The notes: a model not told the origin generated them from the sequence alone. DNA of 64,000 bases from Streptomyces sulphureus DSM 40104 (GCF_000381025.1 NZ_KB905826.1:62001-126000); one strand, 5' to 3'; shown: positions 37,075 to 45,537, counted from the first letter of the stretch. A program made the numbers and translations.

Positions 37075-37872
37075 ATGCTGCTCACCATCGACGTTGGCAA
37101 CACTCACACCGTCCTCGGCCTCTTCGACGGCGAGGAGATCGTCGAGCACTGGCGCATCTCGACCGACCCGCGCCGCACCGCCGACGAGTTGGCCGTCCTG
37201 CTCCAGGGGCTCATGGCCATGCACCCGCTGCTCGGCGAGGAGCTCGGCGACAACATCGAGGGCATCGCGATCTGCTCGACGGTCCCCGCCGTCCTCCACG
37301 AGCTGCGCGAGGTCACCAGGCGCTACTACGGCGACATCCCCGCGATCCTCGTCGAGCCGGGCGTGAAGACGGGCGTCCCGATCCTCATGGACAACCCGAA
37401 GGAGGTCGGCGCCGACCGGATCATCAACGCGCTGGCGGCCGTCGAGCTCTACCGCGGCCCGTGCGTCGTCGTGGACTTCGGCACGGCGACCACCTTCGAC
37501 GCCGTCTCCGCGCGAGGCGAGTACGTGGGTGGCGTGATCGCCCCCGGCATCGAGATCTCGGTCGACGCACTCGGCGTCCGCGGCGCGCAGCTCCGCAAGA
37601 TCGAACTCGCCCGCCCCCGCGCCGTGATCGGCAAGAACACCGTCGAGGCGATGCAGTCCGGCATCCTCTACGGCTTCGCGGGCCAGGTCGACGGCGTCGT
37701 CAACCGGATGGCGGCGGAGCTCGCCGACGACCCGGACGACGTCACGGTGATCGCAACCGGTGGCCTCAGCCCCATGGTCCTCGGCGAGGCGACCGTGATC
37801 GACGAGCACGAGCCCTGGCTGACGCTGATCGGCCTGCGGCTCGTCTACGAGCGGAACGTCTCCCGCGTCTGA
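37075..37872 (+). CDS. coaX: Type III pantothenate kinase
   Basis: CoaX phosphorylates pantothenate, the committed step toward CoA. The 265-residue protein has the phosphate-binding DVGNTHTVLGLFDG at its start, plus GADRIINALAA, VDFGTATTFD and GGVIAPGIEIS. Type III kinases are not feedback-inhibited by CoA and usually need a monovalent cation. It closes the panC-nadB-nadC-coaX block, 18 bases after nadC; GGAGCGACG lies before the ATG. A hairpin follows. Confidence 0.96.
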   Translation: MLLTIDVGNTHTVLGLFDGEEIVEHWRISTDPRRTADELAVLLQGLMAMHPLLGEELGDNIEGIAICSTVPAVLHELREVTRRYYGDIPAILVEPGVKTGVPILMDNPKEVGADRIINALAAVELYRGPCVVVDFGTATTFDAVSARGEYVGGVIAPGIEISVDALGVRGAQLRKIELARPRAVIGKNTVEAMQSGILYGFAGQVDGVVNRMAAELADDPDDVTVIATGGLSPMVLGEATVIDEHEPWLTLIGLRLVYERNVSRV

Positions 37873-37887
37873 CCCGCGCCGACCCGA

Positions 37888-37919
37888 CCCCGCGGGCCCG
37901 AACTCGGCCGCCCGCGGGG
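37888..37919 (+). terminator. Terminator-like hairpin after coaX
   Basis: A perfect 10-bp stem (37888-37897 with 37910-37919) with a 12-base loop lies 15 bases after the coaX stop codon. Confidence 0.65.
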
Positions 37920-37961
37920 AGGTCCGGGCTGCCCGCAGCGCCGATCGCCACGCCCGAAAGC

Positions 37962-37972
37962 GACTTTAAGTC
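37962..37972. promoter_or_regulatory. AT-rich palindrome upstream of the 270-residue ORF
   Basis: GACTT-T-AAGTC is a perfect odd palindrome followed by CCTTTTTT, inside a 40-base AT-rich island just before ATG 38005. It may be part of a promoter or operator; no consensus -35/-10 pair is certain. Confidence 0.35.
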
Positions 37973-38004
37973 CCTTTTTTCGCTTCTGGATTTATCGTCT
38001 GGCC

Positions 38005-38817
38005 ATGCCCACGCCCTACGGTTCCCGCGGCGGCATGGCGTTCAGCGCAGAGGAACTGCGTGTACTGCGGAGCGCCCTCGCCCTCGCCCTGAAGGCCGAC
38101 CCAGGCGCCGCCGACGCGCACGGCTGCGTGCGGCTCGCCGACGCCGTCGAGGAGGCCGTCAGCGAGTCCCGGCGGCTGCGCTCCTTCCTCCTCGCCGACC
38201 TCGCCCGCTACCGCGAGGCGCTCCCCGGGGCCGCCGCCGGCTACCTCGCCGAACTCGAAGAGGCCCTCACCGCCGGCTACCTCCCGCGCCCCGACGACCT
38301 CGCGGCGCTGCGCTCCCTCTGCACCGAGGCGGCAGGGCCGCAGGAGCGCGCCCGCCGCGAGGCGCTCCTCCTCCGCTGCGAGCGCATCGCCGATCTCGCC
38401 GTCCGCACCCGGCTCCCCTCGCTGCCCAGGGGGCGCAACGCGCCGGCGCCCGAGACGCCGCGCATCCCCGCCCCCGCCCGCCCGGCGCCCGAGCCCCACG
38501 CTCTCCCCGCCGACGCCCCGCAGCCCCAACTCGCCCCCGCCGAGCCCGTCGCCCCACCGGATACCCCTGCCCCCGACGGCCCGGTGCTGGACGCGGCGCC
38601 CGAGGAGAACGGCGACGAGGAGGCGCCCCCGGACGAGGACGCCCCGCCCGGGCGCCCGTCCGCGGAGCCCGAGCCGCAGCACGCGCCCGGCCGGGAGGAG
38701 CCCGAGCCGCCGTCCGCACACCCGGCCCACCCCGTGCCCACCCCGGCCGAGGTCTTCCCTCCGCGCCGCCCCGGCTCCCCGGCGCAGGCCCACCCGACCC
38801 CGGCCGTGACGGCCTGA
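38005..38817 (+). CDS. Hypothetical protein with Pro-rich C-terminus
   Basis: The 270-residue product has a helical N-terminal half (residues 1-150; for example SAEELRVLRSALALAL and LRSFLLADLARYREALP) that seems conserved in Streptomyces. The C-terminal half is disordered, with Pro, Glu and Ala. No membrane segment, signal peptide or known domain is visible. It lies between coaX and the small membrane protein, with hairpins on both sides, so it is probably monocistronic. Confidence 0.75.
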   Translation: MPTPYGSRGGMAFSAEELRVLRSALALALKADPGAADAHGCVRLADAVEEAVSESRRLRSFLLADLARYREALPGAAAGYLAELEEALTAGYLPRPDDLAALRSLCTEAAGPQERARREALLLRCERIADLAVRTRLPSLPRGRNAPAPETPRIPAPARPAPEPHALPADAPQPQLAPAEPVAPPDTPAPDGPVLDAAPEENGDEEAPPDEDAPPGRPSAEPEPQHAPGREEPEPPSAHPAHPVPTPAEVFPPRRPGSPAQAHPTPAVTA

Positions 38818-38820
38818 CCC

Positions 38821-38858
38821 GGCCCCCTTCCGGCGTCCGGGGCGTACGGAAGGGGGCC
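38821..38858 (+). terminator. Terminator hairpin after the 270-residue ORF
   Basis: A perfect 12-bp stem (38821-38832 with 38847-38858), GGCCCCCTTCCG on the left arm, encloses a 14-base loop. Confidence 0.8.
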
Positions 38859-38908
38859 AGGCGCCCCGCGCTAGGGTGGTGCCCCGACCGTCTAGGAGGC
38901 CCGGAGCC

Positions 38909-39097
38909 ATGGACTACATCGCCGCACTCACACCGCCGTTCGTGATGGCGGTCGCCTTCACCGCTCTCATCGTGACGATCGTGAAGAGCCAGGGCGGAGC
39001 CAACAAGGCGAAGGAGGACGGCGCGGTCGACGCCGCCCTCGCCCGCGCCGAGGCCGTGCAGCAGTCGCAGTCCGGGGGTCCGGCGCAGCAGCGCTGA
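38909..39097 (+). CDS. Small membrane protein
   Basis: The 62-residue product has one hydrophobic segment (about residues 8-26, PPFVMAVAFTALIVTIVKSQ) followed by a charged, Ala/Gln-rich tail. GGAGG lies 9-13 bases before the ATG. No family was recognised. It is bounded by terminators on both sides, so it is probably expressed alone. Confidence 0.7.
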   Translation: MDYIAALTPPFVMAVAFTALIVTIVKSQGGANKAKEDGAVDAALARAEAVQQSQSGGPAQQR

Positions 39098-39124
39098 CCT
39101 GCCTCCGCCCGGACGGAGGCAGGT
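39097..39124 (+). terminator. Terminator hairpin after the small membrane protein
   Basis: The stop codon's last base starts a perfect stem (39097-39107 with 39114-39124), with a 6-base loop CCCGGA. Confidence 0.75.
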
Positions 39125-39186
39125 TACGCGCCCGGATGCCGGCCGGAAACCCCCCGTATCCGGACATCTCCCACTACCATTCACAC

Positions 39187-39732
39187 GTGCCTCGGCCACT
39201 GGGAGAGTTGGAAGACGCCGTCATGACGCGGGTCTGGCGGTGGAATCGTCCCGTCACGGTCCGGGAAGTCCTCGAGGACCTCGAATCGGAACGCACCATC
39301 GCCTACACGACGGTGATGACCGTAATGGACAACCTGCATCAGAAGGGCTGGGTCCGTCGGCACCAGCAAGGCCGTGCCTATAGGTACGAACCCATCTCCA
39401 CGCGTGCCGCCTACTCGGCCGCGCTGATGAAGGAGGCGTGGTCAGCGAGCGACAACCCGGCGGCCGCTCTCGTCGACTTCTTCGGCATGATGTCGCCGGA
39501 ACAGGTCGGAGTACTCAGGGACGCACTCCGTGTCGTCCAGTTGAACGGCGTGCGCGTAGACGAACCGAGAGAGGACCCGTCTTCCGCCGAACCCGCGGAA
39601 CGGCCTTCCCGCACCCAACTTCCTTCCGAAGGCAGCGAGTCGGATCTGCCGGAGACCGGCACTTCTCGGAGTTCGCCAGCACCTCGGAGCTCGGAACCCC
39701 CGGCTTCGGGTACCGGGGGTTCCGAGCGATAG
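39187..39732 (+). CDS. BlaI/MecI-family winged-helix regulator
   Basis: The 181-residue protein carries the Penicillinase_R domain from residue 1 to about 110: LGELEDAVMTRVWRWNRPVT, then TIAYTTVMTVMDNLHQKGWV, followed by a hydrophilic tail of about 60 residues. BlaI-type repressors usually respond to a membrane protease partner (BlaR) that cleaves them; no blaR gene is in the window. GTG 39187 is chosen because it matches homologues. TACCAT at 39175-39180 lies 6 bases upstream, as in a leaderless message. The gene is not obviously in an operon. Confidence 0.9.
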   Translation: MPRPLGELEDAVMTRVWRWNRPVTVREVLEDLESERTIAYTTVMTVMDNLHQKGWVRRHQQGRAYRYEPISTRAAYSAALMKEAWSASDNPAAALVDFFGMMSPEQVGVLRDALRVVQLNGVRVDEPREDPSSAEPAERPSRTQLPSEGSESDLPETGTSRSSPAPRSSEPPASGTGGSER

Positions 39733-39742
39733 CGTCCGTTGC

Positions 39743-40267
39743 ATGTCCGTAGCCGATCCGCATAGCGAAACCACCGTGCGCAGGGCGCGGACCGCCGATG
39801 TCCCCGCGATGCGCGACCTCATCGACGCGTACTCCCGCGATCGCATCCTGCTCGGGAAACAGTGGGTCACGCTTTACGAGGACATCCAGGAGTTCTGGGT
39901 GGCCGAGCGCGACCACGACGGCAGGATCGTGGGGTGCGGCGCCCTCCACGTCATGTGGGAGGACCTCGCCGAGGTCAGAACGCTCGCGGTCGCCCGCGAC
40001 CAGCGCGGCACGGGTATCGGGCACCAGGTGCTCGACAAGCTCGTCACGACCGCGCGCTGGATCGGCGTGCGGCGTATTTTCTGCCTCACCTTCGAAGTCG
40101 ACTTCTTCGCCCGGCACGGCTTCGCCGAGATCGGCGAGACGCCCGTTGACGGCGATGTCTACAGCGAGCTGCTCCGTTCCTATGACGAGGGAGTGGCGGA
40201 GTTCCTGGATCTCGAACGGGTGAAGCCGAACACCCTGGGCAACAGTCGCATGCTGCTGTATCTGTGA
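39743..40267 (+). CDS. argA: GNAT acetyltransferase, ArgA-like N-acetylglutamate synthase
   Basis: The 174-residue protein is a single GNAT domain. The acetyl-CoA loop is near VARDQRGTGIGHQVLDKL. The end segment FARHGFAEIGETP is typical of the short actinobacterial N-acetylglutamate synthases that supply arginine synthesis. Unlike the classical enzyme it has no kinase-like regulatory domain. It starts 10 bases after the BlaI gene. Specificity is inferred from overall similarity, not from a unique residue. Confidence 0.8.
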   Translation: MSVADPHSETTVRRARTADVPAMRDLIDAYSRDRILLGKQWVTLYEDIQEFWVAERDHDGRIVGCGALHVMWEDLAEVRTLAVARDQRGTGIGHQVLDKLVTTARWIGVRRIFCLTFEVDFFARHGFAEIGETPVDGDVYSELLRSYDEGVAEFLDLERVKPNTLGNSRMLLYL

Positions 40268-40577
40268 ACCGTCGGGACTTCTCTCCCACGCCGAACACGG
40301 CCGCGCGAAGGCGGCGTTCGGGGTTCACGCGCGAACAACACGCAACCCCTTTGCCGCCGCCTCTCGCGACGTGAACCCGTGAGCGGCTCTCCGGGACTTC
40401 GGGATGTGTGCCGAACCGTCGTCACGCCGGTGAAGGCGGCGTCGCTATGTCCGAAAGGTCCGTCAATCATGAGCGGGGCGGCAGCAAACTCGGCCCGGGG
40501 TTTGTGTTTTACCGGGAAAAGCGGTTTGCTTTCGTCGTCAGTATCAGTATTCAGTTATCGACGAATGGGAGTAACCG
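40268..40577. other. Gene-free region upstream of lsr2
   Basis: This 310-base gap has no gene. An imperfect hairpin with arms starting CCGAAC near 40292 may end argA. The last 80 bases are AT-rich, with TTGCTT (40526) and TATTCA (40548) as a weak -35/-10 pair and a local CAGTAT repeat. This is probably the lsr2 promoter, where Lsr2 itself could bind. Confidence 0.45.
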
Positions 40578-40907
40578 GTGGCGCAGAAGGTCCAGGTACT
40601 TCTTCTCGACGACCTCGAGGGTGGAGAGGCCGACGAGACAGTGACGTTTGCACTCGACGGCAAGTCCTACGAGATCGACCTCACGTCGGCGAACGCGGAG
40701 AAGCTGCGCGGTCTGCTCGAGCCGTACGTCAAGAGCGGACGCCGCACCGGCGGGCGATCGGCGCGCGGCAAGGGCCGCTCGTCGGGCGGCAGCTCCCCGG
40801 ACACCGCGAAGATCCGCGCGTGGGCCAAGGAGCAGGGGTACGAGGTCAATGACCGCGGTCGGGTGCCGGCAGGCATCCGCGAGGCATACGAGAAGGCCAC
40901 GAGCTGA
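40578..40907 (+). CDS. lsr2: Nucleoid-associated protein Lsr2
   Basis: Lsr2 binds the minor groove of AT-rich DNA, bridges it and silences foreign or specialised genes, in Streptomyces especially antibiotic clusters. The 109-residue protein has the N-terminal dimerisation fold (VQVLLLDDLEGGEADETVTF), a flexible linker rich in Arg/Gly/Ser, and a C-terminal DNA-binding domain. That domain carries the AT-hook-like RGR (residues 93-95) in YEVNDRGRVPAGIREAYEKA. GTG is the start. It lies between argA and clpC, a conserved order. Confidence 0.96.
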   Translation: MAQKVQVLLLDDLEGGEADETVTFALDGKSYEIDLTSANAEKLRGLLEPYVKSGRRTGGRSARGKGRSSGGSSPDTAKIRAWAKEQGYEVNDRGRVPAGIREAYEKATS

Positions 40908-41314
40908 ACAGCGGAGCGGCCGGCAGCCCCGGCCGTGACGAGCCGGGCGCGCACGACGCGTCGCCGCCCGGCGGCCGCACCGGGCCGACTCCGGCGCCCG
41001 TCCGCGGCGCCGGCGTGTAAGCCGGGCCGAAAGCGGCTCCCTCGGGGCCCGTGCCGGGCGGGCGGCTCACCGGGACCACGCCCGGGTGTGCCGCCGGCCG
41101 GCCCCCGCCTCACTCTGCGCGACGGCGCCACGGCCCGTGCAGTCGGCTTCAGCGCCGAGCACCGGTTCCGGAGCGTGACGCCCACCAGCGCGCGCCATCC
41201 CCTCCTCCCCTGTCGAGGTCCTTCGACGGGTCCCGCCAACGCCGTTGTCGTGACGCTCAGTTGTGCGCTCACATCACACTGTGCTTCCTGCGCCTCTCCT
41301 GGGCGCGCAACCCT

Positions 41315-41328
41315 GTTCGCCGTCAGCG
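41315..41328 (+). promoter_or_regulatory. ClgR box, distal
   Basis: GTTCGC-CGTCA-GCG matches the ClgR operator GTTCGC-N5-GCG described for Streptomyces clp promoters. It lies about 470 bases before clpC. Confidence 0.45.
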
Positions 41329-41413
41329 GATGTGCTGCCCCGCGTACGCCCCCGTCGGCATGGACTGTGCGTGTTCGGGGGTAAGAGCCCCGGCAGGAGA
41401 GGAAGAACGGCGC

Positions 41414-41524
41414 GTGACGGCTCGGACACGGCGATCGCAGCGCTCCGCCCCAGGTGGCGGGCGGCTCGTGAGGTTCCTGGAGTCGGAACGTGCTCCGGAT
41501 GCGGCAGCGGCGGAACGGGGGTGA
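41414..41524 (+). CDS. Possible short ORF with a strong ribosome-binding site
   Basis: The 36-codon frame reads VTARTRRSQRSAPGGG and ends in RFLESERAPDAAAAERG. GAGAGGAAG lies about 8-16 bases before GTG, which is better than for many real genes here. No homology is recognised. It is basic at the start and could be an upstream peptide or a chance frame. Confidence 0.25.
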   Translation: MTARTRRSQRSAPGGGRLVRFLESERAPDAAAAERG

Positions 41525-41568
41525 GGGGCAGCGGTGTCCGTTACGGACGGGCGTGTCGACGGCGCCAC

Positions 41569-41582
41569 GTTCGCCGTCGGCG
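41569..41582 (+). promoter_or_regulatory. ClgR box, proximal
   Basis: GTTCGC-CGTCG-GCG is a second match to the ClgR operator, 33 bases upstream of the sigma-R-like -35 element, an appropriate place for an activator. Confidence 0.5.
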
Positions 41583-41590
41583 TAGTGGAA

Positions 41591-41608
41591 CCAGGCGGAT
41601 ACGCCTGG
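41591..41608. promoter_or_regulatory. Palindrome in the clpC control region
   Basis: CCAGGCG-GATA-CGCCTGG has perfect 7-bp arms and lies between the proximal ClgR box and the putative -35 element. Its protein partner is unknown. Confidence 0.4.
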
Positions 41609-41614
41609 CCTGCG

Positions 41615-41640
41615 GGAACATCGTCTCGCACCATCGGGTT
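41615..41640 (+). promoter_or_regulatory. Sigma-R-like promoter for clpC
   Basis: GGAAC and GTT are separated by exactly 18 bases, close to the sigma-R consensus GGAAT-N18-GTT. clpC is a known member of the thiol-stress regulon in Streptomyces. The predicted start is about 140 bases before the clpC ATG. Confidence 0.4.
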
Positions 41641-41787
41641 GGAACTGTTGTCGGCTGCCCGGGGCACGAGACGATGGACCGGTGTCGGCAGTTGGAATGA
41701 GCGGTCCCCCGTTGCGGGACTAAGCTGCGGAAGGACAGCGAGGGGAGCGTCCCCTCACTGCCTGACCGCTCTGAGGAGCGATTAACG

Positions 41788-44313
41788 ATGTTCGAGAGGT
41801 TCACCGACCGCGCGCGGCGGGTTGTCGTCCTGGCTCAGGAAGAAGCCCGGATGCTCAACCACAACTACATCGGCACCGAGCACATCCTTCTGGGCCTGAT
41901 CCACGAAGGAGAGGGTGTCGCCGCTAAGGCCCTGGAGAGCCTCGGGATCTCGCTTGAGGCTGTCCGCCAGCAGGTGGAGGAGATCATCGGCCAGGGCCAG
42001 CAGGCGCCCTCGGGCCACATTCCCTTCACCCCCCGTGCCAAGAAGGTCCTGGAGCTCTCGCTCCGCGAGGCCCTTCAGCTCGGCCACAACTACATCGGCA
42101 CCGAGCACATCCTGCTCGGCCTGATCCGCGAGGGCGAGGGCGTCGCCGCCCAGGTCCTCGTGAAGCTCGGCGCCGACCTCAACCGGGTGCGGCAGCAGGT
42201 CATCCAGCTGCTCTCCGGTTACAGCGGCGGCAAGGAGGCGGCCACGGCGGGCGGCCCCGCAGAGGGCACCCCTTCGACGTCGCTCGTCCTGGACCAGTTC
42301 GGCCGCAACCTCACGCAGGCCGCGCGCGAGTCCAAGCTCGACCCGGTCATCGGGCGTGAGCAGGAGATCGAGCGCGTCATGCAGGTGCTCTCCCGTCGCA
42401 CCAAGAACAACCCGGTGCTGATCGGTGAGCCCGGCGTCGGCAAGACGGCCGTCGTCGAGGGCCTGGCCCAGGCGATCGTCAAGGGCGAGGTGCCGGAGAC
42501 GCTCAAGGACAAGCACCTCTACACCCTCGACCTCGGCGCCCTCGTCGCGGGCTCCCGCTACCGCGGTGACTTCGAGGAGCGGCTGAAGAAGGTCCTCAAG
42601 GAGATCCGCACCCGCGGCGACATCATCCTCTTCATCGACGAGCTGCACACTCTCGTCGGTGCAGGCGCCGCGGAGGGCGCGATCGACGCGGCGAGCATCC
42701 TCAAGCCGATGCTCGCCCGAGGCGAGCTGCAGACGATCGGCGCGACCACCCTCGACGAGTACCGCAAGTACCTCGAGAAGGACGCGGCCCTGGAGCGCCG
42801 CTTCCAGCCGATCCAGGTCTCCGAGCCCTCGCTGCCGCACACGATCGAGATCCTCAAGGGCCTCCGCGACCGGTACGAAGCGCACCACCGCGTCTCGATC
42901 ACCGACGCCGCGCTGGTCGGCGCCGCCACCCTGGCGGACCGCTACATCTCCGACCGTTACCTCCCCGACAAGGCGATCGACCTCATCGACGAGGCCGGCT
43001 CCCGGATGCGCATCCGCCGGATGACGGCACCGCCGGACCTCCGCGAGTTCGACGAGAAGGTCGCCAACGTCCGCCGCGACAAGGAGTCCGCGATCGACTC
43101 GCAGGACTTCGAGAAGGCGGCCTCGCTCCGGGACACCGAGAAGCAGTTGCTCGCGCAGAAGGCGAAGCGGGAGAAGGAGTGGAAGGCCGGCGACATGGAC
43201 GTCGTCGCCGAGGTCGACGAGGAGCTGATCGCCGAGGTCCTGGCGGCCTCCACCGGCGTCCCGGTGATGAGGCTGACCGAGGAGGAGTCCTCCAGGCTGC
43301 TGCGCATGGAGGAGGAGCTGCACAAGCGCGTCATCGGCCAGGAGGACGCCATCAAGGCGCTCTCCCAGGCGATCCGGCGCACCCGTGCGGGTCTCAAGGA
43401 CCCGAAGCGGCCCGGTGGTTCGTTCATCTTCGCCGGCCCGTCCGGTGTGGGTAAGACCGAGCTCAGCAAGACCCTCGCCGAGTTCCTCTTCGGCGACGAG
43501 GAGGCGCTGATCTCGCTCGACATGTCGGAGTTCAGCGAGAAGCACACCGTCTCGCGGCTCTTCGGCTCCCCGCCCGGCTACGTCGGTTACGAGGAGGGCG
43601 GCCAGCTCACGGAGAAGGTGCGCCGCAAGCCGTTCTCCGTCGTCCTCTTCGACGAGGTGGAGAAGGCCCACCCGGACATCTTCAACTCGCTCCTCCAGAT
43701 CCTGGAGGACGGCCGCCTCACCGACTCCCAGGGCCGCGAGGTCGACTTCAAGAACACGGTCATCATCATGACGACCAACCTCGGCACCCGGGACATCTCG
43801 AAGGGCTTCAACCTGGGCTTCGCCGCCCAGGGCGACGTCCGCACGGGGTACGACCGGATGAAGGCCAAGGTCAACGACGAGCTGAAGCAGCACTTCCGCC
43901 CCGAGTTCCTCAACCGCGTCGACGACACCGTCGTCTTCCACCAGCTCACCCGTGAGGACATCGTCCGCATCGTGGACCTGATGATCTCCCAGGTGGACGA
44001 GCGGCTGAAGGACCGGGACATGGGCATCGAGCTCAGCACGGAAGCCAAGGAGCTGCTCGCCAAGCGGGGCTACGACCCGGTGATGGGTGCCCGTCCGCTG
44101 CGCCGGACCATCCAGCGCGAGGTGGAGGACATCCTCTCGGAGAAGATCCTCTTCGGGGAGCTTCGTCCGGGCCACATCGTCGTCGTCGGCACCGAGGGCG
44201 AGGGTGAGGAGAAGCACTTCACCTTCCGGGGCGAGGAGAAGTCCGCGCTGCCGGACGCTCCCCCGGTGGAGTCGGCCGCCGGAGGCGGGCCGAACCTCTC
44301 CAAGGAGGGCTGA
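41788..44313 (+). CDS. clpC: ATP-dependent Clp protease ATPase subunit ClpC
   Basis: ClpC is the Hsp100 unfoldase that feeds substrates to ClpP. The 841-residue protein has two N-terminal Clp_N repeats (HNYIGTEHILLGLI occurs twice). The first AAA domain has Walker A GEPGVGKT at 213, followed by a middle region with a UVR motif (about 420-455, EFEKAASLRDTE-like). The second AAA domain has Walker A GPSGVGKT at 550, and the C-terminal D2 domain follows. A perfect hairpin ends the gene. Upstream ClgR-like boxes and a sigma-R-like promoter suggest stress control. GAGGAG lies just before the ATG. Confidence 0.97.
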   Translation: MFERFTDRARRVVVLAQEEARMLNHNYIGTEHILLGLIHEGEGVAAKALESLGISLEAVRQQVEEIIGQGQQAPSGHIPFTPRAKKVLELSLREALQLGHNYIGTEHILLGLIREGEGVAAQVLVKLGADLNRVRQQVIQLLSGYSGGKEAATAGGPAEGTPSTSLVLDQFGRNLTQAARESKLDPVIGREQEIERVMQVLSRRTKNNPVLIGEPGVGKTAVVEGLAQAIVKGEVPETLKDKHLYTLDLGALVAGSRYRGDFEERLKKVLKEIRTRGDIILFIDELHTLVGAGAAEGAIDAASILKPMLARGELQTIGATTLDEYRKYLEKDAALERRFQPIQVSEPSLPHTIEILKGLRDRYEAHHRVSITDAALVGAATLADRYISDRYLPDKAIDLIDEAGSRMRIRRMTAPPDLREFDEKVANVRRDKESAIDSQDFEKAASLRDTEKQLLAQKAKREKEWKAGDMDVVAEVDEELIAEVLAASTGVPVMRLTEEESSRLLRMEEELHKRVIGQEDAIKALSQAIRRTRAGLKDPKRPGGSFIFAGPSGVGKTELSKTLAEFLFGDEEALISLDMSEFSEKHTVSRLFGSPPGYVGYEEGGQLTEKVRRKPFSVVLFDEVEKAHPDIFNSLLQILEDGRLTDSQGREVDFKNTVIIMTTNLGTRDISKGFNLGFAAQGDVRTGYDRMKAKVNDELKQHFRPEFLNRVDDTVVFHQLTREDIVRIVDLMISQVDERLKDRDMGIELSTEAKELLAKRGYDPVMGARPLRRTIQREVEDILSEKILFGELRPGHIVVVGTEGEGEEKHFTFRGEEKSALPDAPPVESAAGGGPNLSKEG

Positions 44314-44335
44314 GCAGCAGGCGATTCCGTCGGCA

Positions 44336-44374
44336 CGAGGGCCGGCACCCACACTCCGTGGGTGCCGGCCCTCG
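44336..44374 (+). terminator. Terminator after clpC
   Basis: A perfect 17-bp stem (44336-44352 with 44358-44374) encloses a 5-base loop, 22 bases after the clpC stop. Confidence 0.85.
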
Positions 44375-44420
44375 CTCGTCCGGCGCTGTCTTCCCGACGG
44401 CGGCACATGCCCGAGAAGGC

Positions 44421-45389
44421 TCAGGACGGGTAGGCGCCCTCCGGCACCTCGCTGGTCGTGGCGTTGCCGCCGAGCGACTTCTGCAGGGAGAAGGTGAGCA
44501 CCGAGTACTGCGTGCCGCCCTGTACGGACCGGGTGGTGAACCTCGCCTTGTCGTCGAACTTCTCGAAGGAGCAGCCGCGGCTGAACGCCTTCTCTGCGGA
44601 GTTCCAGTCCGTACCCGTGGTGAAGAAGACCGTGTACGTGCCGTTGGCGACGTTGTTCACCTGTGCGCTCTTGCCCTTCCTCAGGTAGAGCGTGAAGAGG
44701 GGCGACCGGCCGCGAGCGAAGGTGACCGCCGCGTCCGACTCGGAGCCGTTGCGCAGGGTCAGCTTGCCGAGGCCGCCGCCCGGGCCGCCTTCGATGAAGG
44801 CACCGTTGGCGAGCCTGCGCTTCTTCGGCTTCTCCGTCTTCACCTTGTGCAGCTTGGTGGTGTACCCGAGGTCGTCGAGGCGCTCGATCGCCGCGTGCGC
44901 GTCCTTCCGGGCCCGGGCGTCGTGGAGTTCGCTGCGCGGGGCGACGGCGCACCGGCTGTCGCCCTTGACCGCGTCTCCGAGTTCCTGGGCGTACCTGGTG
45001 AGTGCGCCGGCGAGTTCGGACTGCGTCTCGAAGGCGTCGTCGGGTGCCTTGACTGCGGTGAGCCGCTCCACAGCGGACTCGGCTTTCCCCGCTGCCTCGT
45101 CCACCGCGTGCTCCAGCGCCTTCGCGCCCGACGCCGAGTCGACGTGCGCCAGCGCCCTGTTGAAGGGCTTCAGCGCCTCGGTCAACTCCGCCTTGTACTC
45201 GGCCGGTTCGACGGTCGGGGAGGGGCTGGCGCTCTTCCGTCCACCCGCCGGCTTCGCCTCGTCCCCCGCCGACGAGCAGGCTGCGAGCGGCAGCAGGAGC
45301 ACCACGGCGCCGGCCGCCAGCCCGCGCGCACTTCCCCGCCCGACACCCGCCACGGCCCCTCCCCGATCTCCCCTGCGCGGAACGGTCAT
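44421..45389 (-). CDS. Secreted lipoprotein, unknown function
   Basis: The 322-residue precursor has a basic start, a hydrophobic stretch and the lipobox LAAC (Cys38), followed by a Ser/Pro-rich linker. A helical region (EYKAELTEALKPFNRALAHV) follows, with a beta-rich C-terminal half (SPLFTLYLRKGKSAQVNNVA). It is probably an envelope-associated protein; no family could be named. The gene is convergent with clpC and downstream of the SdpI-like gene. Confidence 0.75.
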   Translation of the reverse strand: MTVPRRGDRGGAVAGVGRGSARGLAAGAVVLLLPLAACSSAGDEAKPAGGRKSASPSPTVEPAEYKAELTEALKPFNRALAHVDSASGAKALEHAVDEAAGKAESAVERLTAVKAPDDAFETQSELAGALTRYAQELGDAVKGDSRCAVAPRSELHDARARKDAHAAIERLDDLGYTTKLHKVKTEKPKKRRLANGAFIEGGPGGGLGKLTLRNGSESDAAVTFARGRSPLFTLYLRKGKSAQVNNVANGTYTVFFTTGTDWNSAEKAFSRGCSFEKFDDKARFTTRSVQGGTQYSVLTFSLQKSLGGNATTSEVPEGAYPS

Positions 45390-45537
45390 TGCCCGCCACG
45401 CTCAGGCTTCTCCTGCGGTGCTCGGGTGTCAACTGCGTGTGTACACACCGTGGGCTTTCTGTTACGCAACGCGGCGCCTGAGCAGCAACCGCCGCAGGAC
45501 GCCGCCCAGTTGGTGCAGGGCGCCACCCACTGCGGCG

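Larger units (their letters stand above)
40908..41787. other. 880-base intergenic region between lsr2 and clpC
   Basis: No long gene is convincing. Two short reading frames with good ribosome-binding sites (36 and 83 codons, starting 41414 and 41534) are possible. The rest holds regulatory motifs for clpC: two matches to the ClgR box, a palindrome, a sigma-R-like promoter and a leader hairpin (41740-41756, arms GAGGGGA and TCCCCTC). Confidence 0.6.

Noticed and set aside
41782..45432. Minus-strand open frame of over 1,200 codons opposite clpC
   Set aside because: It mirrors clpC in the frame where G/C-rich third positions avoid stops. Composition is Asp/Leu/Arg/Val-rich with no domain, and clpC is certain.
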